Assembly (NCBI RefSeq): GCF_030287445.1
Contig: NZ_JASVWB010000002.1
Span: forward strand, 1,674,001 to 1,738,000
DNA length: 64,000 nucleotides
From: Streptomyces sp. ALI-76-A
Lineage (GTDB): Bacteria; Actinomycetota; Actinomycetes; Streptomycetales; Streptomycetaceae
Direction: 5' to 3'
Shown: positions 8,765-17,751 of the stretch, piece by piece
How the letters are laid out: every line of letters starts with the position of its first letter
How positions within the stretch are numbered: the first letter of the stretch is position 1
The notes under the pieces: generated by a model
Seen by the model: only the letters and a program-made list of their open reading frames with translations
The model's database searches: none
Told to the model about the DNA's origin: nothing
Program-made: the position numbers and the translations under genes

Positions 8765-9838
8765 TCAGGGGGCCTGGAGATCGGCCAGTCCGGCCAGGGC
8801 CGTGCGGTGGGCGCCCGCGGTGCCGAGGGCGATCGAGTCGGCCTTCGCCCGCTTGAGATACAGGTGGACCGGGTGCTCCCAGGTCATGCCGATGCCGCCG
8901 TGCAGTTGGAGTGCCTCCTCGGCGGCGCGGACGGCGACCGGCGCCGCGTAGGCCTGGGCGACGGCGACCGACACGTCGACGTCCTGGCCGGTCGTGAGCG
9001 CGTCCGCCGCCTGCCGGGCCGCCGCGCGCAGGTTGACGATCTCCAGCCACAGCTGGGCGAGCCGGTGCTTGAGCGCCTGGAACCCGCCGACGGGACGGTT
9101 GAACTGCTTGCGCTCCTTGAGATGGCGGACCGTCTCGGTCAACGACCATTCGGCCAGCCCGAACTGCTCCGAGGCGAGCAGTCCCGCCCCGGCCCGCAGG
9201 GCCCGGTCCACGGCCGGTCCGGCGTCACCGATCCGGCGGGCCGCCGCCCCGGCGAAGGTGACGGTGGCGAGCGGCCGGGTCAGGTCCAGCGACACCTGCG
9301 GGGTGACGGTCACGGCGTTCGCCGTGACGGCGTACAGCCCGCCGTCGTCGCCCGGGACGAGCAGCACGTCGGCGACGGCCGCGTCCGCGATGCCGGTCAA
9401 CTCCCCGCGCAGCGTGCCGTTCTCCACCCGTACGGTCTGGAAGGCGGCGCCCGGGGCCAGGTGCAGGGCGACGGCGAGGGCGCCGACCGTCCGGCCCGAC
9501 GCCAGTTCGACGAGCAGGTCGTCGGCCCCGCAGGCGAGCAGCGCCTCGGTGGCGACGACCGCACTGGTCAGGTAGGGGACGGGAGCCACGGCCCGACCCA
9601 ACTCCTCCAGGACCACGGCGACTTCGCGGTGCGTGGCGCCCTGGCCGCCCTGCGCCTCGGGTACCAGCAGGCCGGCCAGGCCCATGCCCTCGGTGAGCGC
9701 CTTCCACGTCTCGCGGTCGTGGGGCGTGGCCGACTCGGTCCGCGCGATGACGCCCGCCGCGTCGCAGTGGTCCGTGAGCAGGTCGCGGACGGCGGCGCGG
9801 AGGGCCTCTTCCTCCTCGGAGTAGAGCAGATCGCTCAT
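8765..9838 (-). CDS. Acyl-CoA dehydrogenase (small subunit of a paired enzyme)
   Basis: This 357-residue protein is an acyl-CoA dehydrogenase family flavoprotein, oxidising an acyl-CoA to the 2-enoyl-CoA. It carries the C-terminal segment LQLHGGIGMTWEHPVHLYLK, whose Glu occupies the usual catalytic-base position. Its ATG at 9838 overlaps the stop of the preceding dehydrogenase by 4 bases (ATGA), so the two are translationally coupled. Such pairs in actinobacteria (for example FadE28/FadE29) form alpha2beta2 heterotetramers acting on steroid side chains or unusual acyl-CoAs; the pairing here is inferred from layout. A strong terminator follows. Confidence 0.92.
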   Translation of the reverse strand: MSDLLYSEEEEALRAAVRDLLTDHCDAAGVIARTESATPHDRETWKALTEGMGLAGLLVPEAQGGQGATHREVAVVLEELGRAVAPVPYLTSAVVATEALLACGADDLLVELASGRTVGALAVALHLAPGAAFQTVRVENGTLRGELTGIADAAVADVLLVPGDDGGLYAVTANAVTVTPQVSLDLTRPLATVTFAGAAARRIGDAGPAVDRALRAGAGLLASEQFGLAEWSLTETVRHLKERKQFNRPVGGFQALKHRLAQLWLEIVNLRAAARQAADALTTGQDVDVSVAVAQAYAAPVAVRAAEEALQLHGGIGMTWEHPVHLYLKRAKADSIALGTAGAHRTALAGLADLQAP

Positions 9839-11016
9839 CGGGCCAGGTCCTTCCAGGCGACGTCCTTGTCGGTGCGCGGCTCGGCGGGCAGGCCCAGGAC
9901 CCGCTCCGCGACGATGTTCAGCAGGACCTCGGTGGTCCCGCCCTCGATGCTGTTGCCCTTGGAGCGCAGGTAGCGGTAACCGGCGTCGCGGCCGGTGAAG
10001 TCCACCAGTTCCGGGCGGCGCATGGTCCAGTCGTCGTACGACAGGCCCTCGGCTCCCCGGAGTTCGACCTCCAGGCCGCTGATCTCCTGGTTGAGGCGGG
10101 CGAACGCGAGTTTCATGCCGGCGCCCTCCGGTCCGGGCTGGCCCGCGACGAGCTGCTGGCGCAGGCGTTCGCCGGTGAGGCGGGCGACCTCGGCCTCCAC
10201 CCACAGCTTCAGCAGGCGCTGGTGCAGGTCGTGGGTGCGCAGGTCGGGGCGCTCGCGCCAGGTCTTGGCGACCGGGCCGATCATGCCGCCCTCGCGGGGC
10301 AGCCGCATGCCGCCGATGGCGACGCGTTCGTTGTTGAGCGTGGTCTGCGCGACCCGCCAGCCGTCGCCGGCCTCACCGAGGCGGCGGGAGTCGGGGATGC
10401 GGACGTCGGTGAGGAAGACCTCGTTGAACTCGGCCTCGCCGGTGATCTGGCGCAGTGGCCGGACCTCGACGCCCGGGTCGGTCATGTCGCAGAGGAAGTA
10501 CGTGATGCCCCGGTGCTTGGGCACGTCCGGGTCGGTGCGGGCGATGAGGATGGCCCAGCGGGCGAGATGGGCGCTGGACGTCCACACCTTCTGCCCGTTG
10601 ACCACCCAGTCCTCGCCCTGCCGGACCGCCCGGGTGCCGAGCGCGGCCAGGTCGGATCCGGCACCCGGCTCGCTGAACAGCTGGCACCAGACCTCCTCAC
10701 CGGTCCACAGGGGTCGCAGGTAGCGCCGCTTCTGCTCCTCGGTGCCGTACTGCAGGATCGTCGGCGCTGCCATGCCGAGGCCGATGCCGATGCGCCGCGG
10801 GTTGTTGTCGGGGGCGCCCGCGGCCTCCAGAGCGGCGTCCACGACCGCCTGGAGGTGGCGTGGGGCACCGAGTCCGCCGAGACCCTCCGGATAGTGCACC
10901 CAGGCGAGTCCGGCGTCGAAGCGGGCCTTCAGGAAGTCGGTGCGGTCCGTGGCGGCGGGAGGGTGCGCGGCCAGCAGCTCCGCCGTGCGGCGCCTGAGGT
11001 CGGCTGCGTCGGTCAT
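9835..11016 (-). CDS. Acyl-CoA dehydrogenase (large subunit of a paired enzyme)
   Basis: This 393-residue acyl-CoA dehydrogenase has the middle-domain FAD/substrate motif CQLFSEPGAGSDLA, then VNGQKVWTS, and the C-terminal flavin-contact segment IEGGTTEVLLNIVAERVLG. The region equivalent to the catalytic Glu motif of the partner protein is not apparent, which fits a heteromeric enzyme with shared sites. It starts at ATG 11016, overlapping the oxidoreductase stop by 4 bases, and its own stop overlaps the next gene by 4 bases. The three genes therefore form one tightly coupled unit. The acyl substrate is unknown. Confidence 0.92.
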   Translation of the reverse strand: MTDAADLRRRTAELLAAHPPAATDRTDFLKARFDAGLAWVHYPEGLGGLGAPRHLQAVVDAALEAAGAPDNNPRRIGIGLGMAAPTILQYGTEEQKRRYLRPLWTGEEVWCQLFSEPGAGSDLAALGTRAVRQGEDWVVNGQKVWTSSAHLARWAILIARTDPDVPKHRGITYFLCDMTDPGVEVRPLRQITGEAEFNEVFLTDVRIPDSRRLGEAGDGWRVAQTTLNNERVAIGGMRLPREGGMIGPVAKTWRERPDLRTHDLHQRLLKLWVEAEVARLTGERLRQQLVAGQPGPEGAGMKLAFARLNQEISGLEVELRGAEGLSYDDWTMRRPELVDFTGRDAGYRYLRSKGNSIEGGTTEVLLNIVAERVLGLPAEPRTDKDVAWKDLAR

Positions 11017-12005
11017 GCCGCCGCTCCTTCCGCGCTGCCGGGGACGTCGTGACCGGGGACGACGGTGACGCGCCCGGTGGTGACCCCGTCGGCGACCCGC
11101 TGCACGGCCGCCGCGGCACCGTCGAGCGGTACCCGCTCGCTCACCAGCGGCTTGACGGCGCCGCCGGCGGCGAGTTCGGTGAGCTGCTCGTGGCAGTGCT
11201 GGACCAGCTTCGGGTTCTTGGTGGCGTACAGGCCCCAGTGCAGGCCCAGGATCGCGTAGTTCTTCACCAGGGCGTGGTTGAGCGGCGGGCTGGGGATCGT
11301 GCCGCTCGCGAAGCCGACGACGACGATCCGGCCCTCGAAGGCGACGGTCTTGGCCGACTGGGTGTAGGCGTCTCCGCCGACCGGGTCGTAGATCACGTCG
11401 GCGCCCCGGCCGCCGGTGGCCTCCTTCACGGCGACGACGACGTCCTCGCTCCGCCGGTCGATCACCACGTCACAGCCCAGCTCGCGGGCGACGGCGGCCT
11501 TGTCGGCGCCGCCCACGACACCGATGACCGTCGCGCCCGCCGCCTTGCCGAGCTGTACGGCCGCGCTGCCGACCCCTCCGGCGGCGGCGTGGACGAGCAG
11601 CGTCTCGCCGGCTTCCAGGCGGGCCCGCCGGTGCAGACCGAACCAGCCCGTCTGGTAGCCGATGTGCAGGGCGGCGGCCTCGGAGTCGTCCAGCGAGTCC
11701 GGGGCGGGCAGCAGGGCGGCGGCGTCCGCGACGGCGTACTCGGCGAAACCGCCGTGCGGCAGCGCGGGGTTGGCGATCACCCGGCGGCCGTCCTCGGTCT
11801 CGCCGCAGATCTCCACGCCCGGCGTGAACGGCAGCGGCGGCCTGACCTGGTAGTGCCCCCGGACCATGAGCGCGTCCGGGAAGTTGATGTTCGCGGCGCG
11901 CACCTTCAGCAGGACCTGGCCGTCACCGGGCGTGGGCCGCGCCACCTCCGCGAGGCGCATCACCTCGCCCGGCTCGCCGTTCTCGTGCACGTGCCATGCC
12001 TGCAT
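11013..12005 (-). CDS. NADPH:quinone oxidoreductase family protein (MDR superfamily)
   Basis: This 330-residue medium-chain dehydrogenase/reductase is of the zinc-free quinone oxidoreductase type. It has the nucleotide-binding glycine motif in HAAAGGVGSAAVQLGKAAGA and the NIN...TPGVEICG substrate-domain signature, and lacks the structural zinc cysteine cluster. These enzymes reduce quinones or enoyl thioesters with NADPH. It is the first gene of the minus-strand operon and overlaps the following acyl-CoA dehydrogenase by 4 bases, suggesting a joint role in processing acyl-CoA intermediates. Confidence 0.9.
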   Translation of the reverse strand: MQAWHVHENGEPGEVMRLAEVARPTPGDGQVLLKVRAANINFPDALMVRGHYQVRPPLPFTPGVEICGETEDGRRVIANPALPHGGFAEYAVADAAALLPAPDSLDDSEAAALHIGYQTGWFGLHRRARLEAGETLLVHAAAGGVGSAAVQLGKAAGATVIGVVGGADKAAVARELGCDVVIDRRSEDVVVAVKEATGGRGADVIYDPVGGDAYTQSAKTVAFEGRIVVVGFASGTIPSPPLNHALVKNYAILGLHWGLYATKNPKLVQHCHEQLTELAAGGAVKPLVSERVPLDGAAAAVQRVADGVTTGRVTVVPGHDVPGSAEGAAA

Positions 12006-12041
12006 GCGGGGCCTCCACGGGACTGCGTCGTCTTACCGGAG

Positions 12042-12141
12042 TCAGGAACCGGATTCACGGATCGTGGTCACGGACGGGATCACGGACCGGAATCAGGGAC
12101 CGGCTTCACGGACCGGGTCACCGCATACTAAGCGGTCGCTT
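12042..12141. promoter_or_regulatory. Candidate operator region upstream of the acyl-CoA dehydrogenase operon
   Basis: Between the oxidoreductase start (12005) and the end of the cupin regulator gene (12167), a 22-base sequence beginning TCAGGAACCGG at 12042 recurs with about 3 mismatches at 12093. A palindrome AAGCG-GT-CGCTT lies at 12130-12141. Both are suitable TetR-type operator shapes for the minus-strand operon promoter, but no regulator is tied to them here. Confidence 0.45.
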
Positions 12142-12166
12142 GCCGATCAGGGAACAGTCGTGTGCG

Positions 12167-12748
12167 TCACGGCCGCTTGGGCCGTGCCCGTACGTGGATC
12201 CGCTCGCCCTGCGGCCCGAACAGGCTCAGGAACTCCGCCGGCCCCTCCCCCGTCGACCCGAACCAGTGCGGCACCCGGGTGTCGAACTCGACGACCTCCC
12301 CGGCCGTCAGGACGGCGTCGTGCCCGCCCAGCACCAGCCGGAGCCGCCCCGACAGCACGTACAGCCACTCGTAGCCCTCGTGGGTCCGCGGCTCCGGTTC
12401 CTCGTTCGCCTGCGGCACCAGCACCTTGAAGGCCTGGAGTCCGCCGGGCTGACGGGTGAGCGGCCAGTAGGTGCGCCCGTGCCGGGTGATGGGCGCGGCC
12501 CGCACCCGCGGATCACGCACCGCCGGCGTTCCCACCAGTTCGTCCAGCGCCACCTCGTGCGCCCGCGCGATCGGCAGCAGCAGTTCCAGGCTCGGCCTGC
12601 GCAGCCCCGACTCCAGCCGGGAGAGCGTGCTCACCGAGATGCCGGTCGCCGCGGACAGCCCGGCCAGGGTGGCCCCCCGTTCCTTGCGGATCCGCCGCAG
12701 CCTCGGGCCGACCTCGGCGAGGACCTCGTCCATGTCGTCGTCACTCAT
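12167..12748 (-). CDS. XRE family regulator with C-terminal cupin domain
   Basis: The 193-residue protein joins an N-terminal XRE helix-turn-helix (about residues 12-66, with ATGISVSTLSRLESGLRRPS) to a cupin barrel (about 110-185, with HEGYEWLYVLSGRLRL). Such proteins sense a small ligand through the cupin and repress a nearby gene. The start at 12748 is chosen over a further upstream ATG inside the palindrome. It is divergent from the thioredoxin-reductase-like flavoprotein gene, its likely target. Confidence 0.9.
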   Translation of the reverse strand: MSDDDMDEVLAEVGPRLRRIRKERGATLAGLSAATGISVSTLSRLESGLRRPSLELLLPIARAHEVALDELVGTPAVRDPRVRAAPITRHGRTYWPLTRQPGGLQAFKVLVPQANEEPEPRTHEGYEWLYVLSGRLRLVLGGHDAVLTAGEVVEFDTRVPHWFGSTGEGPAEFLSLFGPQGERIHVRARPKRP

Positions 12749-12768
12749 GACGCCTATTGCAGTTTCGG

Positions 12769-12780
12769 CAAACATGTTTG
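12769..12780. promoter_or_regulatory. Palindromic operator CAAACATGTTTG
   Basis: A perfect 12-base palindrome, CAAACATGTTTG, lies 20 bases before the cupin regulator start and 46 before the flavoprotein start. Its A/T content is unusual for this DNA. It is a probable operator for the XRE-cupin protein controlling both divergent genes. Confidence 0.65.
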
Positions 12781-12826
12781 TCAATGCGGCAGCGGTCGCG
12801 CGACTGTCTCGGTGGAGGTGGTCACC

Positions 12827-13783
12827 GTGACCGAGAACAACACCGACCCGTACGAGGTGGTCGTCATCGGCGGCGGCGCGGCCGGACTGTCCGCCGCGCT
12901 GGTCCTGGGCCGCGCCCGGCGCCACACGCTGGTCGTCGACGCGGGCGAGCCGCGCAACGCTCCCGCCGCGCACATGCAGGGCTACCTGTCCCGGGACGGC
13001 ATGTCCCCGGCCGAGTTCCTGGCGGCCGGCCGGGAGGAGATCGCGCGGTACGGCGTCGAGCTGGTCCGGGACCGGGTGGTGGACGTCCGCCGGGGTTTCG
13101 CCGTGGAGCTGGCCGGCGGACGCACCGTGCGCGCCCGGCGCCTGGTGGTCGCCACCGGTCTCAGGGACGAGCTGCCGGCCGTGCCCGGCCTGGCGCGGCG
13201 CTTCGGGCGCGATGTGCTGCACTGCCCGTACTGCCACGGCTGGGAGGTGCGCGACCAGGCCTTCGGCGTGCTCGCCACGACCCCGATGAGTGTGCACCAG
13301 GCGCTGATCGTGTCCCAGTGGTCGAAGGACGTGACCTTCTTCCTGCACACGGTCGCCGAGGCGGAGCTGTCGGACGACGACCTGCGCAGACTCGCCGCGG
13401 CCGGAGTGAAGGTGGTGCCCGGCGAGGTCTCCCGACTGGTCACGGAGGACGACCGGCTCACCGGCGTCCGGCTGGCCGACGGCACCACGCACGACCGCCA
13501 GGTGCTGTTCGTGGCGCCCCGGGCCGTGCCGCGGACCGATCTGCTCCGGCGCCTCGGCGCCGAGCTGCGGGAGACCCCGTTCGGCGCGTACCCCGTGGTG
13601 GACGAGACCGGCCTGACGACCGTGCCCGGCGTGTGGTGCGCGGGCAACGCGATGGGCTTCGCGGAGCAGGTCGTGAACGCGGCGGCCGGCGGCTACCGGG
13701 CGGGCGCCACGATCAACGGTGAGCTGCTGATGACGGACCTCGACGCGCCGGCCCGGGCACAGAACGACGGCGTCGGGGTGTAG
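12827..13783 (+). CDS. Thioredoxin-reductase-like FAD oxidoreductase lacking the usual NADPH motif
   Basis: This 318-residue flavoprotein has the FAD-binding GGGAAG at 15-20, the ATG-type second FAD segment, and a redox pair CPYC (C133, C136) like low-molecular-weight thioredoxin reductases. The segment after the redox pair, where NADPH-binding GxGxxA is expected, reads GVLATTPMSVHQAL, so the dinucleotide motif is missing. It may therefore act as an oxidase or take electrons from another donor, as in GliT-like and deeply rooted thioredoxin reductases. GTG at 12827 has a GGAGG 8 bases upstream. The cupin regulator is divergent and probably controls it. Confidence 0.87.
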   Translation: MTENNTDPYEVVVIGGGAAGLSAALVLGRARRHTLVVDAGEPRNAPAAHMQGYLSRDGMSPAEFLAAGREEIARYGVELVRDRVVDVRRGFAVELAGGRTVRARRLVVATGLRDELPAVPGLARRFGRDVLHCPYCHGWEVRDQAFGVLATTPMSVHQALIVSQWSKDVTFFLHTVAEAELSDDDLRRLAAAGVKVVPGEVSRLVTEDDRLTGVRLADGTTHDRQVLFVAPRAVPRTDLLRRLGAELRETPFGAYPVVDETGLTTVPGVWCAGNAMGFAEQVVNAAAGGYRAGATINGELLMTDLDAPARAQNDGVGV

Positions 13784-13812
13784 AGCGCCCCGCTCCGGTG
13801 CACCATGACTGC

Positions 13813-15351
13813 ATGCTGCTGACCCGGCTGGCCCGTGTGTCCCAGGAGGTCGCCGCCACCTCGGCGCGCTCCCGGAAGATCGAGCTCCTCGCCGAGCTCT
13901 TCCGGGACGCCGAGGCGGCGGACGTGCCGATCGTCATCCCGTACCTCGCGGGACGGCTGCCCCAGGGGCGGCTCGGCGTCGGCTGGAAGGTGCTGAGCCG
14001 TCCGGTGCCCCCGGCCGCCGAGCCCGCCCTGACCGTCCGCGAGGTGGACGCCCTGCTGAGCGAGCTCGGCACGGTCTCGGGCTCCGGCGCACAGGCCGAG
14101 CGGGCCCGTCTGGTCGGCGCGCTGATGGGCGCGGCCACCGGGGACGAGCAGCGGTTCCTGCTCGGGCTGCTCAGCGGCGAGGTGCGGCAGGGCGCGCTGG
14201 ACGCGGTCGCGATCGAGGGGCTCGCCCGGGCGACCGGGGCGCCGGCGGCGGACGTGCGGCGGGCCGTGATGCTGGCGGGCTCGCTCCAGACGGTGGCCGC
14301 GGCCCTGCTCGCGGAGGGGCCCGGCGCCCTGGACCGCTTCCGGCTGACCGTCGGCCGCCCGGTCCTGCCGATGCTCGCCCACAGCGCCTCCTCGGTCGCC
14401 GAGGCGGTCGGCAAGCTGGGCGGGTGCGCGGTCGAGGAGAAGCTGGACGGCATCCGCGTCCAGGTGCACCGCGACGGCGACACCGTACGGCTGTACACCC
14501 GCACCCTCGACGACATCACCGACCGGCTGCCCGAACTGACCGCCGCGGCACTGGAGTTGAGGGGCGAGCGCTTCATCCTGGACGGCGAGGTCATCGCCTT
14601 CGACGCCGACGGGCGCCCCCGCTCCTTCCAGGAGACCGCCGGCCGGGTGGGCTCCCGGGTGGACGTGAGGACGGCCGCCGAGGCGGTGCCCGTCTCCCCG
14701 GTCTTCTTCGACGCGCTCCTCGCCGACGAGCGTGACCTGCTCGACCTGCCGTTCGCCGAGCGGCACGCGGAGCTGGTCCGGCTGGTGCCCGAGCCGATGC
14801 GGGTGCGGCGCACCCTGGTGTCCGGTCCCGACGACGTGCGCGCGGCCGAGGAGTTCCTCGCCGAGACCCTGGAGCGCGGGCACGAGGGCGTCGTCGTGAA
14901 GTCCCTCGACGCCTCCTACGGCGCGGGCCGGCGCGGCGCGTCCTGGCTGAAGGTCAAGCCCGTGCACACGCTCGACCTGGTGGTCCTGGCCGCCGAGTGG
15001 GGTCACGGCCGCCGCACCGGAAAGCTCTCCAACCTGCACCTGGGCGCCCGCACCGCGAACGGTTCCTTCGCCATGCTCGGCAAGACCTTCAAGGGCATGA
15101 CCGACGCGATGCTGGCCTGGCAGACCGAACGGCTCCAGGAGCTGGCCGTGGAGGACCGCGGACACGTGGTGACCGTACGCCCCGAACTCGTCGTCGAGAT
15201 CGCCTACGACGGTCTGCAGCGGTCCACCCGCTACCCGGCCGGGGTCACCCTCCGCTTCGCCCGGGTGGTCCGCTACCGCGAGGACAAGCGGCCGGAGGAG
15301 GCCGACACGGTGGAGACGCTGCTGGCCGCGCACCCGGAGGTACGGCCGTGA
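13813..15351 (+). CDS. ATP-dependent DNA ligase, LigB type
   Basis: This 512-residue protein is an ATP-dependent DNA ligase. An N-terminal helical domain (about 1-190) resembles that of eukaryotic ligase I and mycobacterial LigB; the start MLLTRLARVS matches the LigB start and favours ATG 13813 over GTG 13798. The adenylated lysine is K210 in EEKLDG, followed by GEVIAFD, HEGVVVKS and WLKVKP, the remaining nucleotidyltransferase motifs, then an OB fold. It probably seals nicks during repair, accessory to the NAD-dependent replicative ligase. The stop overlaps the NUDIX gene start (GTGA), so the two are coupled. Confidence 0.93.
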   Translation: MLLTRLARVSQEVAATSARSRKIELLAELFRDAEAADVPIVIPYLAGRLPQGRLGVGWKVLSRPVPPAAEPALTVREVDALLSELGTVSGSGAQAERARLVGALMGAATGDEQRFLLGLLSGEVRQGALDAVAIEGLARATGAPAADVRRAVMLAGSLQTVAAALLAEGPGALDRFRLTVGRPVLPMLAHSASSVAEAVGKLGGCAVEEKLDGIRVQVHRDGDTVRLYTRTLDDITDRLPELTAAALELRGERFILDGEVIAFDADGRPRSFQETAGRVGSRVDVRTAAEAVPVSPVFFDALLADERDLLDLPFAERHAELVRLVPEPMRVRRTLVSGPDDVRAAEEFLAETLERGHEGVVVKSLDASYGAGRRGASWLKVKPVHTLDLVVLAAEWGHGRRTGKLSNLHLGARTANGSFAMLGKTFKGMTDAMLAWQTERLQELAVEDRGHVVTVRPELVVEIAYDGLQRSTRYPAGVTLRFARVVRYREDKRPEEADTVETLLAAHPEVRP

Positions 15352-15815
15352 CGGCGGCGAGACGGAGCGCCGGACTGCTGCTCTTCCGGTACAGCGATCG
15401 CGGCTTGGAAGTGTTGCTCGGGCACATGGGCGGCCCGTTCTTCGCGCGGCGCGACGCGGGGGCGTGGACCGTGCCGAAGGGTGAGTACGACCCCGCCGAG
15501 CCCGCCTGGGACGCGGCCCGCCGCGAGTTCCAGGAGGAGCTCGGACTGCCCCCGCCCGACGGTGAGGCCCTGCCGCTCGGCGAGGTCAGGCAGACCAACG
15601 GCAAGATCGTCACGGCCTGGGCGGTCGAGGCGGACCTCGACCCGGCGACGATCGACCCCGGCACCTTCCGCATGGAGTGGCCGCCGAGGTCCGGGCGGAT
15701 CCAGGAGTTCCCGGAGCTGGACCGCGTGGCGTGGTTCGGCCCGGAGCAGGCCCGCGCGGTGATCGTGACGGCGCAGGCCGCGTTTCTCGACCGGCTGGCG
15801 GAGCACTCGGCCTGA
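15348..15815 (+). CDS. NUDIX hydrolase coupled to DNA ligase
   Basis: The 155-residue protein is a stand-alone NUDIX hydrolase with the complete box G-EYDPA-E...REFQEELGL near residues 43-65. It resembles the diadenosine polyphosphate/MutT-like NUDIX proteins with GxWTxPKGE. The GTG at 15348 overlaps the ligase stop. A role in removing ligase by-products or damaged nucleotides would make sense of the coupling, but the substrate is not evident from sequence. Confidence 0.9.
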   Translation: MTAARRSAGLLLFRYSDRGLEVLLGHMGGPFFARRDAGAWTVPKGEYDPAEPAWDAARREFQEELGLPPPDGEALPLGEVRQTNGKIVTAWAVEADLDPATIDPGTFRMEWPPRSGRIQEFPELDRVAWFGPEQARAVIVTAQAAFLDRLAEHSA

Positions 15816-15890
15816 GCGGACGCACCCGCGTCGCGGACCCCACCCGCACGCGGGAAGGTCGCACCACAGTCGCTCCACGGGAGGTCGGTC

Positions 15891-17276
15891 ATGCCCATCG
15901 CAACAGTGAACCCGGCGAACGGCGAGACGCTCAAGACGTACCAGGCCATGGACGAGGAGGAGATCGAGCGCAGGCTCCAGCTCGCCGAGGCCACGTTCCG
16001 CACCTACCGGACGACGGCCTTCGCCGATCGTGCCCGACTGCTGCACCGGGCCGCCGGCCTCCTCGACGAGGACCAGCGGGACATCGCCCGGGTGATGACG
16101 ACCGAGATGGGCAAACCGGTCACGCAGGCCCGCGCGGAGGCCGCCAAGTGCGCCAAGGCGATGCGCTGGTACGCCGACCACGCCGAATCCCTCCTCGCCG
16201 ACGAGGAGCCGGCCACCGAAGACGTCAAGGACTCCGGCGCCTCCCGCGCCCTGGTGCGCTACCGGCCGATGGGCCCCGTGCTCGCGGTGATGCCGTGGAA
16301 CTTCCCGCTGTGGCAGGTGGTCCGCTTCGCCGCCCCGGCCCTGATGGCGGGCAACGTGGGCCTGCTCAAGCACGCCTCCAACGTCCCGCAGACCGCGCTC
16401 TACCTGGAGGACCTGTTCCACCGCGCGGGCTTCCCCGAGGGCGCCTTCCAGACCCTGCTCGTCGGCTCGGCCGCGATCGACGACATCCTGCGCGACGAGC
16501 GCGTCAAGGCGGCCACCCTCACCGGCAGCGAGCCGGCGGGCCGGGCGGTCGCCTCCACCGCCGGCGAGATGATCAAGAAGACGGTGCTGGAGCTGGGCGG
16601 CAGCGACCCGTACGTCGTGATGCCGTCCGCCGACATCGACCGGGCCGCCCAGGTCGCGGTGACCGCGCGCGTGCAGAACAACGGGCAGTCGTGCATCGCC
16701 GCCAAGCGGTTCATCGTGCACACCGACGTGTACGACGCGTTCGCCGAGCGGTTCGTCCAGGGCATGCGGGCGCTGAGGCTCGGCGACCCGCTGGAGGAGG
16801 AGACCGAGGTCGGGCCGCTGGCGAGCGAACAGGGGCGGGCCGACCTCGAGGAACTCGTCGACGACGCCCGGCGCGGCGGGGCGCGCGCGCTGTGCGGGGG
16901 CGAACGGCCCGACGGGGACGGCTGGTACTACCCGCCGACCGTCCTGGCCGGCATCACCCGCGAGATGCGCGTGCACCGCGAGGAGGCCTTCGGGCCGGTC
17001 GCCACGCTCTACCGCGCGGCCGACCTGGACGAGGCCGTCCTGATCGCGAACGACTCCCCCTTCGGCCTGAGTTCCAACGTCTGGACCCGGGACGAGGGCG
17101 AGGTCGACCGGTTCGTACGGGACCTGGAGGCGGGCGGGGTGTACGTCAACGGGATGACCGCCTCGCATCCGGCGTTCCCGTTCGGCGGGGTGAAGCGGTC
17201 CGGGTACGGGCGTGAGCTGTCCGGGCACGGAATCCGGGAGTTCTGCAACATCACGACCGTATGGCACGGGGCGTGA
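15891..17276 (+). CDS. NAD(P)-dependent succinate-semialdehyde dehydrogenase family
   Basis: This 461-residue aldehyde dehydrogenase oxidises an aldehyde to the acid with NAD(P)+. The catalytic cysteine is C268 in NNGQSCIAAKRF, and the general base is the Glu in LELGGSDPY. The N terminus (ATVNPANGETLKTY) and the MPWNFPLWQ cofactor segment are typical of the succinate-semialdehyde dehydrogenase subfamily, which feeds GABA degradation into the TCA cycle. It is flanked by unrelated genes; a GGGAGG precedes the ATG. Confidence 0.88.
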   Translation: MPIATVNPANGETLKTYQAMDEEEIERRLQLAEATFRTYRTTAFADRARLLHRAAGLLDEDQRDIARVMTTEMGKPVTQARAEAAKCAKAMRWYADHAESLLADEEPATEDVKDSGASRALVRYRPMGPVLAVMPWNFPLWQVVRFAAPALMAGNVGLLKHASNVPQTALYLEDLFHRAGFPEGAFQTLLVGSAAIDDILRDERVKAATLTGSEPAGRAVASTAGEMIKKTVLELGGSDPYVVMPSADIDRAAQVAVTARVQNNGQSCIAAKRFIVHTDVYDAFAERFVQGMRALRLGDPLEEETEVGPLASEQGRADLEELVDDARRGGARALCGGERPDGDGWYYPPTVLAGITREMRVHREEAFGPVATLYRAADLDEAVLIANDSPFGLSSNVWTRDEGEVDRFVRDLEAGGVYVNGMTASHPAFPFGGVKRSGYGRELSGHGIREFCNITTVWHGA

Positions 17277-17301
17277 GGGTTCCGCGGCTACGATCCCCTT
17301 T

Positions 17302-17538
17302 GTGAACCGCGAAGTGACTCTGCCTCTGATCGTCGACGACCGCGGGACCCTTCAGGTGGCTGCCGCCGATGTCAGCAAGCTCTTGCGGACCGTGGGCGGG
17401 CGGTGGCTGCATCTCGTCGAGGCCGGGGAGGACGGGCTCGACGAGGACACGGTGGCCGCGCTGACCATCGAGCTGGCCAAGCTGGCCGATCGGATCGACG
17501 TCGCGTGCATCGCGCACAGCAGCGGAAGCACGCCGTAG
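17302..17538 (+). CDS. DUF6213 family protein
   Basis: This 78-residue protein begins with NREVTLPLIVDDRGTLQVAA, which I recognise as the DUF6213 family of small streptomycete proteins of unknown function. It has a beta-rich first half and a helical, acidic second half, with no signal or membrane segment. GTG at 17302 is the conserved start. It follows the aldehyde dehydrogenase by 25 bases and may share its transcript. Confidence 0.82.
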   Translation: MNREVTLPLIVDDRGTLQVAAADVSKLLRTVGGRWLHLVEAGEDGLDEDTVAALTIELAKLADRIDVACIAHSSGSTP

Positions 17539-17640
17539 GGACCGCCGTCCGTTCGCCCCACGCCGGTCCGTCGCGGCCGGTCGTACCCGGTCCGGCCGCA
17601 CACCGATGCGGCGCATCGAGCAACTGAGGCGCCGATGACC

Positions 17641-17659
17641 GGGGCGGGGGCCCCGCCCC
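17641..17659. terminator. G/C hairpin between convergent genes
   Basis: Arms GGGGCGGGG and CCCCGCCCC are separated by one base, giving a very stable hairpin between the convergent DUF6213 and acyl-CoA dehydrogenase genes. It probably ends transcription from one or both sides, although no T run follows. Confidence 0.5.
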
Positions 17660-17751
17660 CCTCGGGCGCGGGGAACGGCGAGACCGGCCCCGAGGGCCCG
17701 CGGTACGCCGTGTGCCCGCGCTCCGGCGGTGGCAGGCCCCCGCCCGCGGAC

